A stretch of 64,000 nucleotides of DNA from Paenibacillus terricola (GCF_014779765.1 NZ_JACXZA010000003.1:558001-622000), one strand, 5' to 3'; counted from the stretch's first letter, positions 16,506 to 26,364 are shown. The notes: generated by a model from the letters alone, not told the origin. Translations and numbers: made by a program.

Positions 16506-18323
16506 TTATTTGAATTCGAAATGAAGTGCGAATTGCTGCGACCGCTTGGCGCTGTGCTCGGCGATCAGATGAATGCGATAATACGTTTCTTCATGTCCAA
16601 AATGGTTCACAAACGGCCGCTCTACAATTGCTGGGCGAAAGAGGCCTGCCTCATAGGTTAGCTCCACCATGTGCTGCCCTCCGGCCAGAACAATGCGCCC
16701 ATCCTCCGCTAAGCTCGGCTGGCAGCGAGTAACGATCACCTCCGTCACCTGACCCCCACTTTCCCCGAATAAGAAGTTGTCGTTGACGGTCAGCGTCGAC
16801 TTCTCATCCTTGAGTAGAACGAAGCTCCGCTTGAGAGACTGCAGTCCGCTCTCCGAAGGATAGCAATCCGCAAGCTCCAACGAGAAGTGGTCTTGGCGCT
16901 CACCAGTCACTGCTTCGGGCATTCTTGCTTTGCTCGCCCCGCCAACTTGCTGCGGATGGCCGCTCACTATGGGAAGAGAGTGCCCCTGCGCTCCATTGCA
17001 ATCGTACGTATAACGCCCTTCGCCGAAGTAATCCGCTGTATATTCGCCGCTGCCGAGATCGGCTGCAACCGCAGGGTCGTCCCCCGAGAGCAGAATGAAA
17101 TGGCCGACGTCAATATGGTTATGCGGTTCATCATTCGACCCGCCTTTCGCCGCGAAGCCGAAGCTCCCGGCGCTGCTTACGCTGCGCGAGATAAACCACT
17201 GCGCATCAGGCAAATACCAGCTGCCTGGCTTCCAGTTTGCCTCGCGCCGTGCCTCCGGCCGAAACCAGAGCACATTGCGAAGCGCTGGCGCGAATCGTGC
17301 GCAATGGTCGTCCGTGTAGGCAGCGCGCAGCTTAAGCGGCGGATGTTCCACTTCCCCGAAGCGATCGGCTAGATAATCAGACAACCCGATATGAACGCTG
17401 ACATGCGGCAGCGCATCCGAGAAGTTTGCTGGCCTATCGCCTGCAAGGTAACAACGTTGTTGGAAGAGAGAAACCGCTTTCACTTTGTCTAAAGCGAAGA
17501 GGTCCGCATTCCCGTCCGTGGCCCGATTCAACAAATCGGCGAAATATACGAAATAGCCAAAGCCATAATTCCAGTAGCCCGGCCCTTCCAGACATGCCCC
17601 GTCTTCCCCGAACCCGGCTAGGTAATGGTTCATCGTTTCGACAGTCTTCACCAGAATCGCCGCTTTGCGGGCTGCGCTCTGCTCGACAAGCAGCGCTGCC
17701 GCACCGATCGAGCCTGCGCACACCGCCGCCCAGTTATGCTCCGCGGTTTCCCAGCCGTAGGGGCCATAAGACAGATACGGCACGAACAAGCGGCGGTCAA
17801 TATGCCCAAGCATCGATTCACGAAGCCGCTCGGGCAGGCGGCTGCCCAGCAGAACGATAATCTCGCTAAGCGCGAATCCGGTCTCGGCCGAGAACAAGTC
17901 GATATTGCGGTCGATCTGTTGTCCGCGCATGTGGGCAGGCAGACACCATGTCGGTTCTTCCAGTACGGCTTCAATCGTGCCGATTAGTGCTTGCATATAC
18001 GCCGGCTTATCCGCATCAAGCAGACTCATCAAGGCAAATGAAGCGAGCCGTCTTCGGCGTTCAAAATATTTACCTTCATACGCCAGTCGGTTGCCTGTTT
18101 TCTCAAACCGCTCATACAGCTCTTCCGTCAGCTCCGGCTCAGGCAGATCCAGGAGCCGCTCTGCTTCCTCCCGAATCTCGCCAATCATATCCGCATACAG
18201 CGGAGAGGCCGCCATTCCCGCCCAATCGACCAGCCTGCCGCTGGACCGATATAGCGGTTCCTCCTGCAGCGAATGGTCCTTCAACCAGCTCTGCAGCAGC
18301 TCCTTCGCCCAGTGATATCGCAT
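16506..18323 (-). CDS. Heparinase II/III-like polysaccharide lyase
   Basis: 605 aa. The N-terminal alpha/alpha-barrel (about 60-330) has the family marks ETAEHNWAAVCAGSIGAAAL and CLEGPGYWNYGFGYF. The C-terminal beta-sandwich includes DEPHNHIDVGHFIL with candidate catalytic or metal-binding His. Such enzymes cleave uronic-acid polymers by beta-elimination. No signal peptide, so it probably acts on imported oligosaccharides. First gene of the operon with GH88 and DUF2264. Real substrate unknown (heparin-like, alginate-like, or plant/microbial uronans). Confidence 0.87.
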   Translation of the reverse strand: MRYHWAKELLQSWLKDHSLQEEPLYRSSGRLVDWAGMAASPLYADMIGEIREEAERLLDLPEPELTEELYERFEKTGNRLAYEGKYFERRRRLASFALMSLLDADKPAYMQALIGTIEAVLEEPTWCLPAHMRGQQIDRNIDLFSAETGFALSEIIVLLGSRLPERLRESMLGHIDRRLFVPYLSYGPYGWETAEHNWAAVCAGSIGAAALLVEQSAARKAAILVKTVETMNHYLAGFGEDGACLEGPGYWNYGFGYFVYFADLLNRATDGNADLFALDKVKAVSLFQQRCYLAGDRPANFSDALPHVSVHIGLSDYLADRFGEVEHPPLKLRAAYTDDHCARFAPALRNVLWFRPEARREANWKPGSWYLPDAQWFISRSVSSAGSFGFAAKGGSNDEPHNHIDVGHFILLSGDDPAVAADLGSGEYTADYFGEGRYTYDCNGAQGHSLPIVSGHPQQVGGASKARMPEAVTGERQDHFSLELADCYPSESGLQSLKRSFVLLKDEKSTLTVNDNFLFGESGGQVTEVIVTRCQPSLAEDGRIVLAGGQHMVELTYEAGLFRPAIVERPFVNHFGHEETYYRIHLIAEHSAKRSQQFALHFEFK

Positions 18324-18479
18324 AGATCTAAGTCCTCCATTCCATCATACAGCTACTTCCTACCCGCGCCCACTACACGCATTACCGAATAATACGCTGA
18401 ATTATCCCACACCCTTAGCGAGCAGTGCTATATCTCTCATCACGGGATGCTGTGGCGTTCCACAAAGGTAATATTCGGT

Positions 18480-20081
18480 TTATCCGCGGTACTCGGTCGG
18501 CGTGACGCCAACTTGATTCTTGAAGGTCTTGATGAAATAACTCTGGTTGTCGTAGCCCAACATTTCGCAAATCTCGTTAACAGGGCGATTCGTCTGGTCG
18601 AGCAGTTCCTTCGCCCGCTCGATCTTCTTGCAGGTGACATATTCAATAAACGTATACCCGGTTTCCTTCTTGAAGAAGCGGCTGAAATAGCTGGGATTCA
18701 TATGCAGATGCGCCGATACCTCTTCCAGCGATATGCGCTGTCCGAGATTAAGCGAGACGTATTGGAACGCCTCGGTTATTTCGCGGCGTCTGCTGACTGG
18801 CGTCATTTCTTCCCGTGTATGAAGAAACGACTGCAATTGCCCCTTCAGCCATTGGAATAACTCAAGCAGCGTATCGAACTGGGCAATTTCCTTATGCAGC
18901 GTCTCCGCAGAGGACGACGAAGGCTGATACAACAGCGCATGAAGCTTCAACCTCAGATCGATGAGCAGCTTCAGCACCCAGTCTCTCACTTCTTCCGACG
19001 GGTATCGCGCTTCCTGCATCCGTTTCTCCCATACGGAAGCAATCGCCAGCATCTTCGCCTCATTCTTCTCCATGAGCGCCTCGCGGATATCAGCGCTCGC
19101 TTGATCGTACAGCGTGAATAGGCCTGCTCCCGACACCTGTCCCGACTGCCATCTGGCGATCTCGCCCGGCAAGAGATAGAAGCGCTGCTCGACAGCGCCA
19201 AGCAGTCCGCAGAGCATCGGCTTCAGCTTCTCTGGATGCTCGCAGCTGCCGCCAATCAGAAAGGCCATCTTAATCTTCAGCACCTGCTCAAGCGTCTGTC
19301 CAATCATCCGCAGGCTCTGCTGCACTTGATCATGCACATTCGTCTTGATGCCGGGCTTGAATGCGAACAGCAGAAGCGACTGCCGGTTGGTATAGCCGAT
19401 ATGCACCGTACGCAGCGGCAGCGTGCCGATTATCTCTTCCATTACATTGCTCAGCGCAAAATGCAACGTCTGATCCGAATCGAACCGATGTTTAATCACA
19501 TCGTAATTGTCGAAACAGCCGATGACGGGCAGCACTTGTTCACCAGCGTGGAACAAACCGTACGCGCCAAATGTTTTCTGCCAATCCGCCATCGACAGCA
19601 TCGGCTGTTGAATAAAGTCGCGGAATGCCTTCTCCTTGCGCAGTTCCCTCGTCTCATTGACGAGATGCTTCATCTGCACCTGCTCCTGCTGCAGCACACG
19701 CTCGCCGTCGAGTCCCGACTTGAACTTCGCCAGCAGCTTCTCCAGATCTTCCGGCTCCAGCAAATCCTTCAGCAGATAATCCTGGATATTCAGCCGCATC
19801 GCCTGCTGCGCATACTGGAATTCGCTGTGGCAGGATAGAATCGCGATCCGTACCGAAGGATTCAACTCCTTCATATGGGCAGACAGCGTTAGCCCATCCA
19901 TCTTCGGCATCCCGATATCGGTGACGAGAATATCGGGCGGTTCCGACTGCGCCTGCTCCCAAGCCGCAAGCCCATTCTCATGTTTACTGCAGAGCGTAAG
20001 GCCAAGCGACGTCCAATCAACCGCCTCGGACAACAGCTCGAGCACCGGATAATCATCATCTACGAGCATGACTTTATACAT
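18480..20081 (-). CDS. YesN-type response regulator with AraC domain
   Basis: 533 aa from the ATG at 20081 (MYKVMLVDDDYPVLELL; GGAG upstream). The receiver domain has Asp55 in ILVTDIGMPKMDG and Lys in LLKDLLEPE. A variable middle region is followed by AraC-type helix-turn-helix motifs at the C-terminus (ISLEEVSAHLHMNPSYFSRFFKKETG, VNEICEMLGYDNQSYFIKTFK). The start overlaps the kinase gene end by 8 bases. Last gene of the permease-permease-binding protein-kinase-regulator operon, directly upstream of the lyase operon that it probably also controls. Confidence 0.92.
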   Translation of the reverse strand: MYKVMLVDDDYPVLELLSEAVDWTSLGLTLCSKHENGLAAWEQAQSEPPDILVTDIGMPKMDGLTLSAHMKELNPSVRIAILSCHSEFQYAQQAMRLNIQDYLLKDLLEPEDLEKLLAKFKSGLDGERVLQQEQVQMKHLVNETRELRKEKAFRDFIQQPMLSMADWQKTFGAYGLFHAGEQVLPVIGCFDNYDVIKHRFDSDQTLHFALSNVMEEIIGTLPLRTVHIGYTNRQSLLLFAFKPGIKTNVHDQVQQSLRMIGQTLEQVLKIKMAFLIGGSCEHPEKLKPMLCGLLGAVEQRFYLLPGEIARWQSGQVSGAGLFTLYDQASADIREALMEKNEAKMLAIASVWEKRMQEARYPSEEVRDWVLKLLIDLRLKLHALLYQPSSSSAETLHKEIAQFDTLLELFQWLKGQLQSFLHTREEMTPVSRRREITEAFQYVSLNLGQRISLEEVSAHLHMNPSYFSRFFKKETGYTFIEYVTCKKIERAKELLDQTNRPVNEICEMLGYDNQSYFIKTFKNQVGVTPTEYRG

Positions 20082-21903
20082 AATGTCTACTCTCCTCTCG
20101 CAGCGGAATGTGCATAATGATCCGAGTTCCTTCATTAGGACTGCTGTCTGCCGTCATATCGAATGCATCGCCGAACATGATACGCATGCGCTCGGCTACA
20201 TTCATAACGCCGATGCCCGACATACCGCCTCTCGGCCGTTCTCCCTTCGCCTCTATCAGAGCCGCGGCGGCAGCAAGCTGCGAAGACAGCTTCGCCAGCG
20301 CTTCCGGCTCCATCCCATTCCCGTTATCTTCAACGGTCAGCTCCAGGAACCGCTCCTTCATAACGGTGCGCACGATGATCGTGCCGGCGCTCCGGTTCAA
20401 CCCGTGGATAAGCGCGTTCTCGACCAACGGCTGAAGAATGAATCTCGGAACCTCGATATGGAACGCTGATGCATCCACTTCGAGCTGCAGCCGAACTTCT
20501 TCCTTTTGCCGCAAATTCATCAGATCAACGTAATGCGTCAGCAGCTCAATCTCTTCATGGAGCGTAATCGCATCCTCATCTCGGCTGATCGTCATCCGAA
20601 GCAGCTTGGATAAAGAGGCGATCATCTTCGCGCTGTCCGAGTCGCCGCCGCGCATCACTTTCATCCGAATCGAATTGAGCACATTGAACAGAAAATGTGG
20701 ATTAATCTGCGCCTGAAGCATCGCGAGCTCCGCCTTGCGCTTACGCGCCTGCGTCACGGACACTTCCGTAATCATATCTTTAATCCGGTCGAGCATCTGG
20801 TCGAACAGGAAGCCGAGTCTTCCGATCTCGTCCTGCCCGCGAACGCCGGAGCGAACCTCCAGGTTGCCCCGCTGTACGCTCGATGCGACTCGGCCCAGAC
20901 GAATTAACGGCTTCGTAAACGCTCTCATAAGTACCAAGAGCAGAATGAGAAAGACGAAGAACGAGACGATCTGGAACGTGAATACTCGACTGAAGATAGA
21001 GCTGATATTAAGAATCGCATCCTGATACGGCTGCTCCGCTACCAGATGCCAGTCATTGAATGAAAGCTTCGACGTCGTGACAAGAAGCTTCTGCTTGCCA
21101 TCCCGCATAATCTGAGAAGCTGGCGTTAGTCCATCCTCATTCAGCAGATCGCGATATTGAAACGGTGAATTAATGCGTTCCCCATGCGAGGAGGAAATGA
21201 TCGTCCCTTGGCCATCGACCAGCATGACGTCCTGCCCGCTTGTAAGTCCATTGAATATCTTGCTGATCTTGGTCTCCATCATCGTGACGATGACATAACC
21301 ATAGATCTTCGAGCTCTCCAGCCGCAATGTGCGCGCAACTGAGATTTGATACGGGTTATCGATTCGATCATAAGGGAATACGGTCGGCGTCGACCCGACC
21401 CAATACGAGCGTAAGCCCGCCAAACCTTCCAGCTGCTGAAACCATGACTCTTGCTTGAACTTGAGCGGATTGAATTCATCCTTCGAATAATTCGTGAACG
21501 TCGCGCCGTTCGTCAGAATGATTGTAATATAACTTTTCTCGCCGATGTAGGTAAGGCCTTCCAGCTGCTGCATAATGCGGCTCGTTGCCGTAAATCGGTT
21601 GTACGGGTCGGCGGTAGACTCCGAACCGTCTGCGATTCGTTTCAAGGTGCTGTTAATATCGGTATTGACTTGAATATAATTCGCTAGGTTGAGCATCCCC
21701 TGCAGCAAATTGTTGACTGATCCTCTGACAAGCTGCATCGCATCCTCACTGTTCGAGCGCGCCTGCTGTTCAACAGCGTCCTTGGTTAGTGCATTGTAGA
21801 TCAGCATGGTGAAGAGCGCCGGCACAAGAATGCATACGATCGAAGCGAACGACAGCTTCGCACGCACCGTCTTGAAGTAAGAGCCGCGAAGAAGCCGGTA
21901 CAT
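20074..21903 (-). CDS. YesM-type sensor histidine kinase
   Basis: 609 aa. Membrane segments at about 10-40 and 306-326 flank an extracellular sensor region. HAMP follows, then INPHFLFNVLNSIRM (His about 399) and the GHKL ATPase (FILQPLVENALIHGLN, DNGNGMEPE, GGMSGIGVMNVAERM). It overlaps the regulator gene by 8 bases and follows the binding-protein gene by 72 bases. Presumed to sense the polysaccharide breakdown product carried by this locus. Confidence 0.92.
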   Translation of the reverse strand: MYRLLRGSYFKTVRAKLSFASIVCILVPALFTMLIYNALTKDAVEQQARSNSEDAMQLVRGSVNNLLQGMLNLANYIQVNTDINSTLKRIADGSESTADPYNRFTATSRIMQQLEGLTYIGEKSYITIILTNGATFTNYSKDEFNPLKFKQESWFQQLEGLAGLRSYWVGSTPTVFPYDRIDNPYQISVARTLRLESSKIYGYVIVTMMETKISKIFNGLTSGQDVMLVDGQGTIISSSHGERINSPFQYRDLLNEDGLTPASQIMRDGKQKLLVTTSKLSFNDWHLVAEQPYQDAILNISSIFSRVFTFQIVSFFVFLILLLVLMRAFTKPLIRLGRVASSVQRGNLEVRSGVRGQDEIGRLGFLFDQMLDRIKDMITEVSVTQARKRKAELAMLQAQINPHFLFNVLNSIRMKVMRGGDSDSAKMIASLSKLLRMTISRDEDAITLHEEIELLTHYVDLMNLRQKEEVRLQLEVDASAFHIEVPRFILQPLVENALIHGLNRSAGTIIVRTVMKERFLELTVEDNGNGMEPEALAKLSSQLAAAAALIEAKGERPRGGMSGIGVMNVAERMRIMFGDAFDMTADSSPNEGTRIIMHIPLREESRHYV

Positions 21904-21975
21904 GGTTCATCCCCCTCGTCTATAGAAAGCAAAAGGGGGACTGGCGAACCGTCCCCTTTTGACTCATTATATCGA

Positions 21976-23391
21976 CTATTTTTTGTTCGCGGCAATGATT
22001 TCGTCAACGCGTTTCTTCGCATTGGCAACCGTTGTATCAATGTCCTGCTTGTCGAGGATGAGCTTCTCGTATTCCTCGTTGATCGCCTTATACACTTCGG
22101 CTTGATACGAAGCCGGTGCGATGATCTGCGATGCTTTGGATTTGACGAGCGTATCGACGAGCGACGCCTTGTCGACGAGCTCTGGATTCTTCGTGCCGCT
22201 AAGGATCGTATCGATGATGCTCGCCACTTGGTCCGAATTCACGCCGTTCCATGCTGGAATGTTCTTGCCTTGAACCACTTGGCCCTCCGTTGTGTACCAA
22301 CGAACGAATTGGTACGCTTCTTCCTTATGCTTCGACGTATCGGACACGGCTACATAGTCCGTCGTCACTGGCGTCAAGCCCGTCGGATCGCTTGCGTTGT
22401 TCTTAGGGAAAGGTGCGACAGCGACGTGGAACGTAAGCGGCACTTTATCCGTTCCGCCGATCTCCGTATTCATCCAAGAGCCGATCGTCAGCATGCTTGC
22501 CGACTGGTTGAAGAACTGGTTGCGATAAGCAAGCTTCTGCGAAATCATATCCGAATAAGGAACGGAAGACTTATCTTCCTTCTCCATCTTCACGCGCAGC
22601 TCAAGCGTTGCCTTGAAGTTCGGATCATCCAGGTTCGAGGAACCGTCTGCCTTCAAGAATTCCGAACCTTGCGGCTGGTTCTCCATCTTCAGCTTCAGGT
22701 ACTCCATCCATCCGCCGTTCTGCGGGCCGTGGAAATAAGTGCCGTAACGTTTGGTCGCGCCTTCGCCTTTCGTCAGCTTCTTCGCATAGTCCGCATAGTC
22801 GTCCCATGTCCAGTCTGTTGGTACCGTTAGTCCCGCTTCGTCGAGATGATCCTTGTTCAGCAGCACGTACCATGGGTTGAATTTGCCTGGTAGCGCATAC
22901 ACTTTGCCGTTCAGATGGGTGTCGACTTTGTAGTCCTCTTCAACCTTGTAGCCATCCTTGGTGATATAGTCATCGAGAGGTGCCGCCATGCCAAGCGCTA
23001 CGCGCTGAGCATAAGCAGCCGCGTCACTGAACATGAGAATGTCGATCTGCTCGGAGGAGGCTGCAGCAAGATCCAGCTTCTTCGTCGCTTCCTGCGTATC
23101 GCCCTTCTCGCTCAGCTGTACCAGCTCGATCGTTACGCCTGGATGAGAGTCTTGATAAGCGGTGAGCGTCTTCTTCCAGTTGTACGCTTCTTCGGTGCCG
23201 TACGTGTAAAGCCTGAGGTTGACGGGATCGCTCTTCTTCGTGTCGTCCGTCGTGCTCGTATTGCTTGTCGTGTCTGTACTGGCATTCGTATCTGTCGTCT
23301 TCTTCGTGTCATCGGTTTTGTCGCTGCCGCATCCTGCGAGCAACCCTACTACCATGACGCTTGCCAGGCCTGCCGTCCAAATTTTCTTCAT
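21976..23391 (-). CDS. Extracellular sugar-binding lipoprotein
   Basis: 471 aa from the ATG at 23391, which has TTAGGAGGGG upstream; the longer frame upstream is repeat DNA. Lipoprotein signal MKKIWTAGLASVMVVGLLAGCGSD with lipobox Cys21, then a long Thr/Asp/Ser linker. Mature features fit family 1 solute-binding proteins (VNLRLYTYGTEEAYNWKK, TDWTWDDYADYAKKL, EAYQFVRWYTTEG). Encoded after its two permeases, which is unusual, and separated from them by a 327-bp gap full of 68-bp repeats. Confidence 0.92.
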   Translation of the reverse strand: MKKIWTAGLASVMVVGLLAGCGSDKTDDTKKTTDTNASTDTTSNTSTTDDTKKSDPVNLRLYTYGTEEAYNWKKTLTAYQDSHPGVTIELVQLSEKGDTQEATKKLDLAAASSEQIDILMFSDAAAYAQRVALGMAAPLDDYITKDGYKVEEDYKVDTHLNGKVYALPGKFNPWYVLLNKDHLDEAGLTVPTDWTWDDYADYAKKLTKGEGATKRYGTYFHGPQNGGWMEYLKLKMENQPQGSEFLKADGSSNLDDPNFKATLELRVKMEKEDKSSVPYSDMISQKLAYRNQFFNQSASMLTIGSWMNTEIGGTDKVPLTFHVAVAPFPKNNASDPTGLTPVTTDYVAVSDTSKHKEEAYQFVRWYTTEGQVVQGKNIPAWNGVNSDQVASIIDTILSGTKNPELVDKASLVDTLVKSKASQIIAPASYQAEVYKAINEEYEKLILDKQDIDTTVANAKKRVDEIIAANKK

Positions 23392-23410
23392 CTTGCTGCC
23401 CCTCCTAAAA

Positions 23411-23612
23411 GTTTTTTGTGCAGCTTCCATGCGTGATCTACTTGTAAGCAAAAAACTTGCATCGGAAGCATACGCTTTGTTTTTTGTGCAGCTTCCATGC
23501 GTGATCTACTTGCAAGCAAAAAACTTGCATCGGAAGCATACGCTTTGTTTTTTGTGCAGCTTAGCTTCCTGCGTAATCTGCTTGCAAGCAACAAACTTTC
23601 GTTCGCACTAGC
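23411..23612. repeat. 68-bp tandem repeat (3 copies) in the binding-protein leader
   Basis: Copies begin at 23411, 23479 and 23547. The first two differ at one base; the third is degenerate. Each holds an inverted pair (GCTTCC.ATGC with GCAT.GGAAGC) and an A-run, so each can fold into a hairpin. The period is not a multiple of three, so it is not protein-coding. It occupies most of the 327 bp between the permease stop (23719) and the binding-protein start (23391). Confidence 0.85.
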
Positions 23613-23718
23613 TATGTTTTATCTCTTACGGGTTTGATTATAGGGAGCATCCGGCATCGCGTGATGCAAGTATTTTTACTTATTTGCAAATAATTCGACT
23701 TTTTAGCGTTATCTTACA

Positions 23719-24561
23719 TCAACCTTTTACGCCACCCAAAGCGATGCCCTCGATGACGCTCTTCTGTCCGATGATGAAAATAATGAGCAGCGGCAGAATT
23801 GCCGACACCGCTCCTGCCATGATCAGCGAGTAGAACTCGCCGCTGAGCGACGTGAACTTCTGCATGGCCAGCGGAATCGTAAACAGCTTATCGCTGCGCA
23901 AGAAGATGAGCGGATTCTGATAGTCGTTCCAAGTCCAGATGAAACGGAGGATCGCATAGGTTGCAACGGCTGGTTTGACGAGCGGCAGGCCGATGCTCCA
24001 GAAGATGCGGAAGTGATTGGCCCCGTCCATTTTGGCAGACTCGATAAATTCCTGATGCACCCCCATGAAGAACTGGCGCAGCATGAATGTTCCGAGCACA
24101 CTGAAGCTTCCTAATAGGATAAGGCCAATATGGCTGTCGAACAAGCCGATCTGCCGGTACAGGATGAACTGCGGAATAAGAATCGCTTGGCTCGGCACCA
24201 TGTACGTCGCGAGTACGATCAAGAATACGTAGTTGCTGCCTTTGAAATGGATCTTCGAGAAGCCATAGGCGGCAAGCGCGGATACCAATGCCGAGATGGC
24301 AGTTGTCGATACGCTGACCTTGATGGAGTTCAGATAATATTTCCAGAATGGATAGTCGCCCGCCCATACTTCCTTGTAGTTGGAGATGGCGTTCCATTCC
24401 TTCGGTATCCATTGGATCGGGTAGACGAATACGTCCTTCTCGATCTTGAATGAGGTGACGAGCATCCAGAAGAACGGCATCAGAAACAGAAGACTGACAG
24501 CGAACATAAGCAGCGTCAAGATAAGCTTACGCCAGTTCTTCGCAGCGAGAGTGGTAGGCAT
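23719..24561 (-). CDS. Sugar ABC transporter permease (MalG type)
   Basis: 280 aa, six membrane segments starting with LILTLLMFAVSLLFLMPFFWMLV. The EAA loop is FIESAKMDGANHFRIFWSIGLPLVKP (about 180-205). The C-terminus EGIALGGVKG is typical of MalG-type permeases. It lies 36 bases after the MalF-type permease and pairs with it. No ATPase gene is present, so a shared MsmX-type ATPase elsewhere is expected. Confidence 0.93.
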   Translation of the reverse strand: MPTTLAAKNWRKLILTLLMFAVSLLFLMPFFWMLVTSFKIEKDVFVYPIQWIPKEWNAISNYKEVWAGDYPFWKYYLNSIKVSVSTTAISALVSALAAYGFSKIHFKGSNYVFLIVLATYMVPSQAILIPQFILYRQIGLFDSHIGLILLGSFSVLGTFMLRQFFMGVHQEFIESAKMDGANHFRIFWSIGLPLVKPAVATYAILRFIWTWNDYQNPLIFLRSDKLFTIPLAMQKFTSLSGEFYSLIMAGAVSAILPLLIIFIIGQKSVIEGIALGGVKG

Positions 24562-24597
24562 ACGGCCGTTACGCTCCTTTCTTCGAGCATTTATCGT

Positions 24598-25539
24598 TTA
24601 GTAGTTCACCCATCGCTTCTGCGCCAGCCACTGTCCGAACGTAATGAGCAAGACGAACAGGAACAGTACTGCAGCGATGGAGGAGGCGTATCCGACCTTC
24701 AAATTGACGAATGCCGTATCGTACAAATACCAGACCATCAGCGAGGTCGAGCCGATCGGCCCCCCTTGCGTCATAACCGCGATGATGTCGAACACTTTGA
24801 ACGTCGCGATCACGCCTGTTACGAGCAAGAAGAACGATGTTGGCGACAGCAGCGGGAACGTGATGCGGCGGAATTTGGTCCAACCGTCCGCACCGTCGAT
24901 GTCAGCCGCTTCATAGAGATCCTTCGGAATCGACTGCAAACCTGCGATGTAGATAATCATGTTGAAGCCTATCGAGGTCCAGACGACGATCATCATGATC
25001 GAGATGAGCGCATACTTCGGATCGGCAATCCACATCGGCGGATGGCTGATGCCAATCGCCTTCAGCATCTCGTTAATCGGACCATACGATGGCTGGAACA
25101 GTACCTGCCATACGACTGCGACCGCTACAATGCTGGAGATGTATGGCATGAAGTAGGCAACCTTGAAATAGCTCTTGAGGTAAACATGACGGTCAATGAT
25201 TACCGCTAGCACCATCGAGATCAGCATGTAAGCCGGAACCGTGAACAGGAATAGGAAGTTGTTGCGCACCGAGCGAATGAACTGGTCATCATGCAGCAGC
25301 TTCTTGAAGTTGCCAATGCCGACCCAGTTGATCCCGTCCCAGCCCTGCACGAAATTCCAGTCGGCGAAGCTCAGCACGATCGTCGCAATGATCGGTATCA
25401 GCACAAGCACGAACACACCGATGAGCATCGGACTGATGAACAGCCAGCCGGCCAAGTTCTCTCCGGTCGACAGCGACCACGCCTTCCTTGGCTTCTTCTC
25501 AAGCCCGCCTTTCACAGCGGCTTGGGTTGGAGTCTCCAT
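24598..25539 (-). CDS. Sugar ABC transporter permease (MalF/UgpA type)
   Basis: 313 aa from the ATG at 25539 (GAGGTG six bases upstream); a GTG nine bases earlier is less likely. Six membrane segments, beginning AGWLFISPMLIGVFVLVLIPI. The EAA loop is LYEAADIDGADGWTKFRRITFPLL. First gene of a five-gene operon with MalG-type permease, binding protein, kinase and regulator. Confidence 0.93.
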   Translation of the reverse strand: METPTQAAVKGGLEKKPRKAWSLSTGENLAGWLFISPMLIGVFVLVLIPIIATIVLSFADWNFVQGWDGINWVGIGNFKKLLHDDQFIRSVRNNFLFLFTVPAYMLISMVLAVIIDRHVYLKSYFKVAYFMPYISSIVAVAVVWQVLFQPSYGPINEMLKAIGISHPPMWIADPKYALISIMMIVVWTSIGFNMIIYIAGLQSIPKDLYEAADIDGADGWTKFRRITFPLLSPTSFFLLVTGVIATFKVFDIIAVMTQGGPIGSTSLMVWYLYDTAFVNLKVGYASSIAAVLFLFVLLITFGQWLAQKRWVNY

Positions 25540-25740
25540 AACGAACACCTCTAATTCAATGAGTAGGATGTGATGTTGTCTTCATTATAGGAAACGGGCA
25601 GGCGGTGCCGATGACGGTATTTTGATCTCTTATGCGACAAATTTGACTTCTTGCTGGAGGAGGAGGGAAAAGAGTAAGAGGTGGAAACGGAACATAGAAA
25701 AAGCCAACCAGAAAACTCTGGCTGACCTAATAGTACGAGG

Positions 25741-25764
25741 AAGCTCTCCCGGGTGGGAGAGCTT
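25741..25764 (+). terminator. Terminator-like hairpin upstream of the transporter operon
   Basis: Perfect 10-bp arms AAGCTCTCCC (25741-25750) and complement (25755-25764) with a 4-base loop. A second small hairpin (AGCCA/TGGCT) lies at 25702-25723. No gene was seen in 25540-26421 on either strand. Confidence 0.45.
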
Positions 25765-25806
25765 TGGATGTAGAGAAACGGTATTCGGTCCGATTACCTG
25801 CTGCTT

Positions 25807-26364
25807 CTTGTCCGTGCACTCGTCGGCTCATACTCGACCTGACCAGACATAACCAGACCAGACATGACCTGTCCTGTCCTGTCCTGTCCTGTCCTGTACT
25901 CGCTAACGGACTATAGTGACGCTATTCGATCTATAGAGGTCAGTCTGTCGTGTAGCGGACTGAGCGGGCGCTATTCGGCACTTCGTCGGCTCAAACCGCC
26001 GATTTGCTGCTCAATAGCGTCACCTGTGTCCGTTAGCACCCCGATAGGTGCGTTTTGCACACAATAGCGCCTTTCTGGTCCGTTAGCAATCGACTCCTGC
26101 TTGTCCGCACACTCGTCGGCTTATACTCGCACTGACCAGACTTAACCAGACCTGACCTGTACTGTACTCGCTAACGGACTATAGTGACGCTATTCGATCT
26201 ATAGAGGTCAGTCTGTCGAGTAACGAACTGAGCGGGCGCTATTCAGCTCATACTCGTATCAAACCGCCGATTTGCTGCTCATTAGCGTCACCTGTGTCCG
26301 TTAGAGTCCCAATTGGTGCGTTTTGCACACAATAGCGCCTCTCTGGTCCGTTAGCATTCTACTA
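25807..26364. repeat. Two tandem copies of a complex intergenic repeat with eight 24-bp modules
   Basis: Two units, 25807-26098 and 26099-26364, are near-identical apart from about 24 extra bases in the first, caused by a CTGTC pentanucleotide expansion at 25868-25897. Each unit holds four 24-bp modules of pattern CTAACGGAC-N8-CGCTATT: two forward (25903, 25952 / 26171, 26220) and two inverted (26013, 26063 / 26281, 26331). The inverted ones can pair with the forward ones into a long hairpin. No open frame of note. Confidence 0.85.

Noticed and set aside
23391-23451. N-terminal extension of the binding protein into repeat DNA
   Set aside because: The extension translates the 68-bp repeat; the ATG at 23391 has the ribosome site and lipoprotein signal.
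23411-23612. CRISPR-like direct repeats
   Set aside because: The repeats are contiguous 68-bp tandems without unique spacers, and no cas genes are present.
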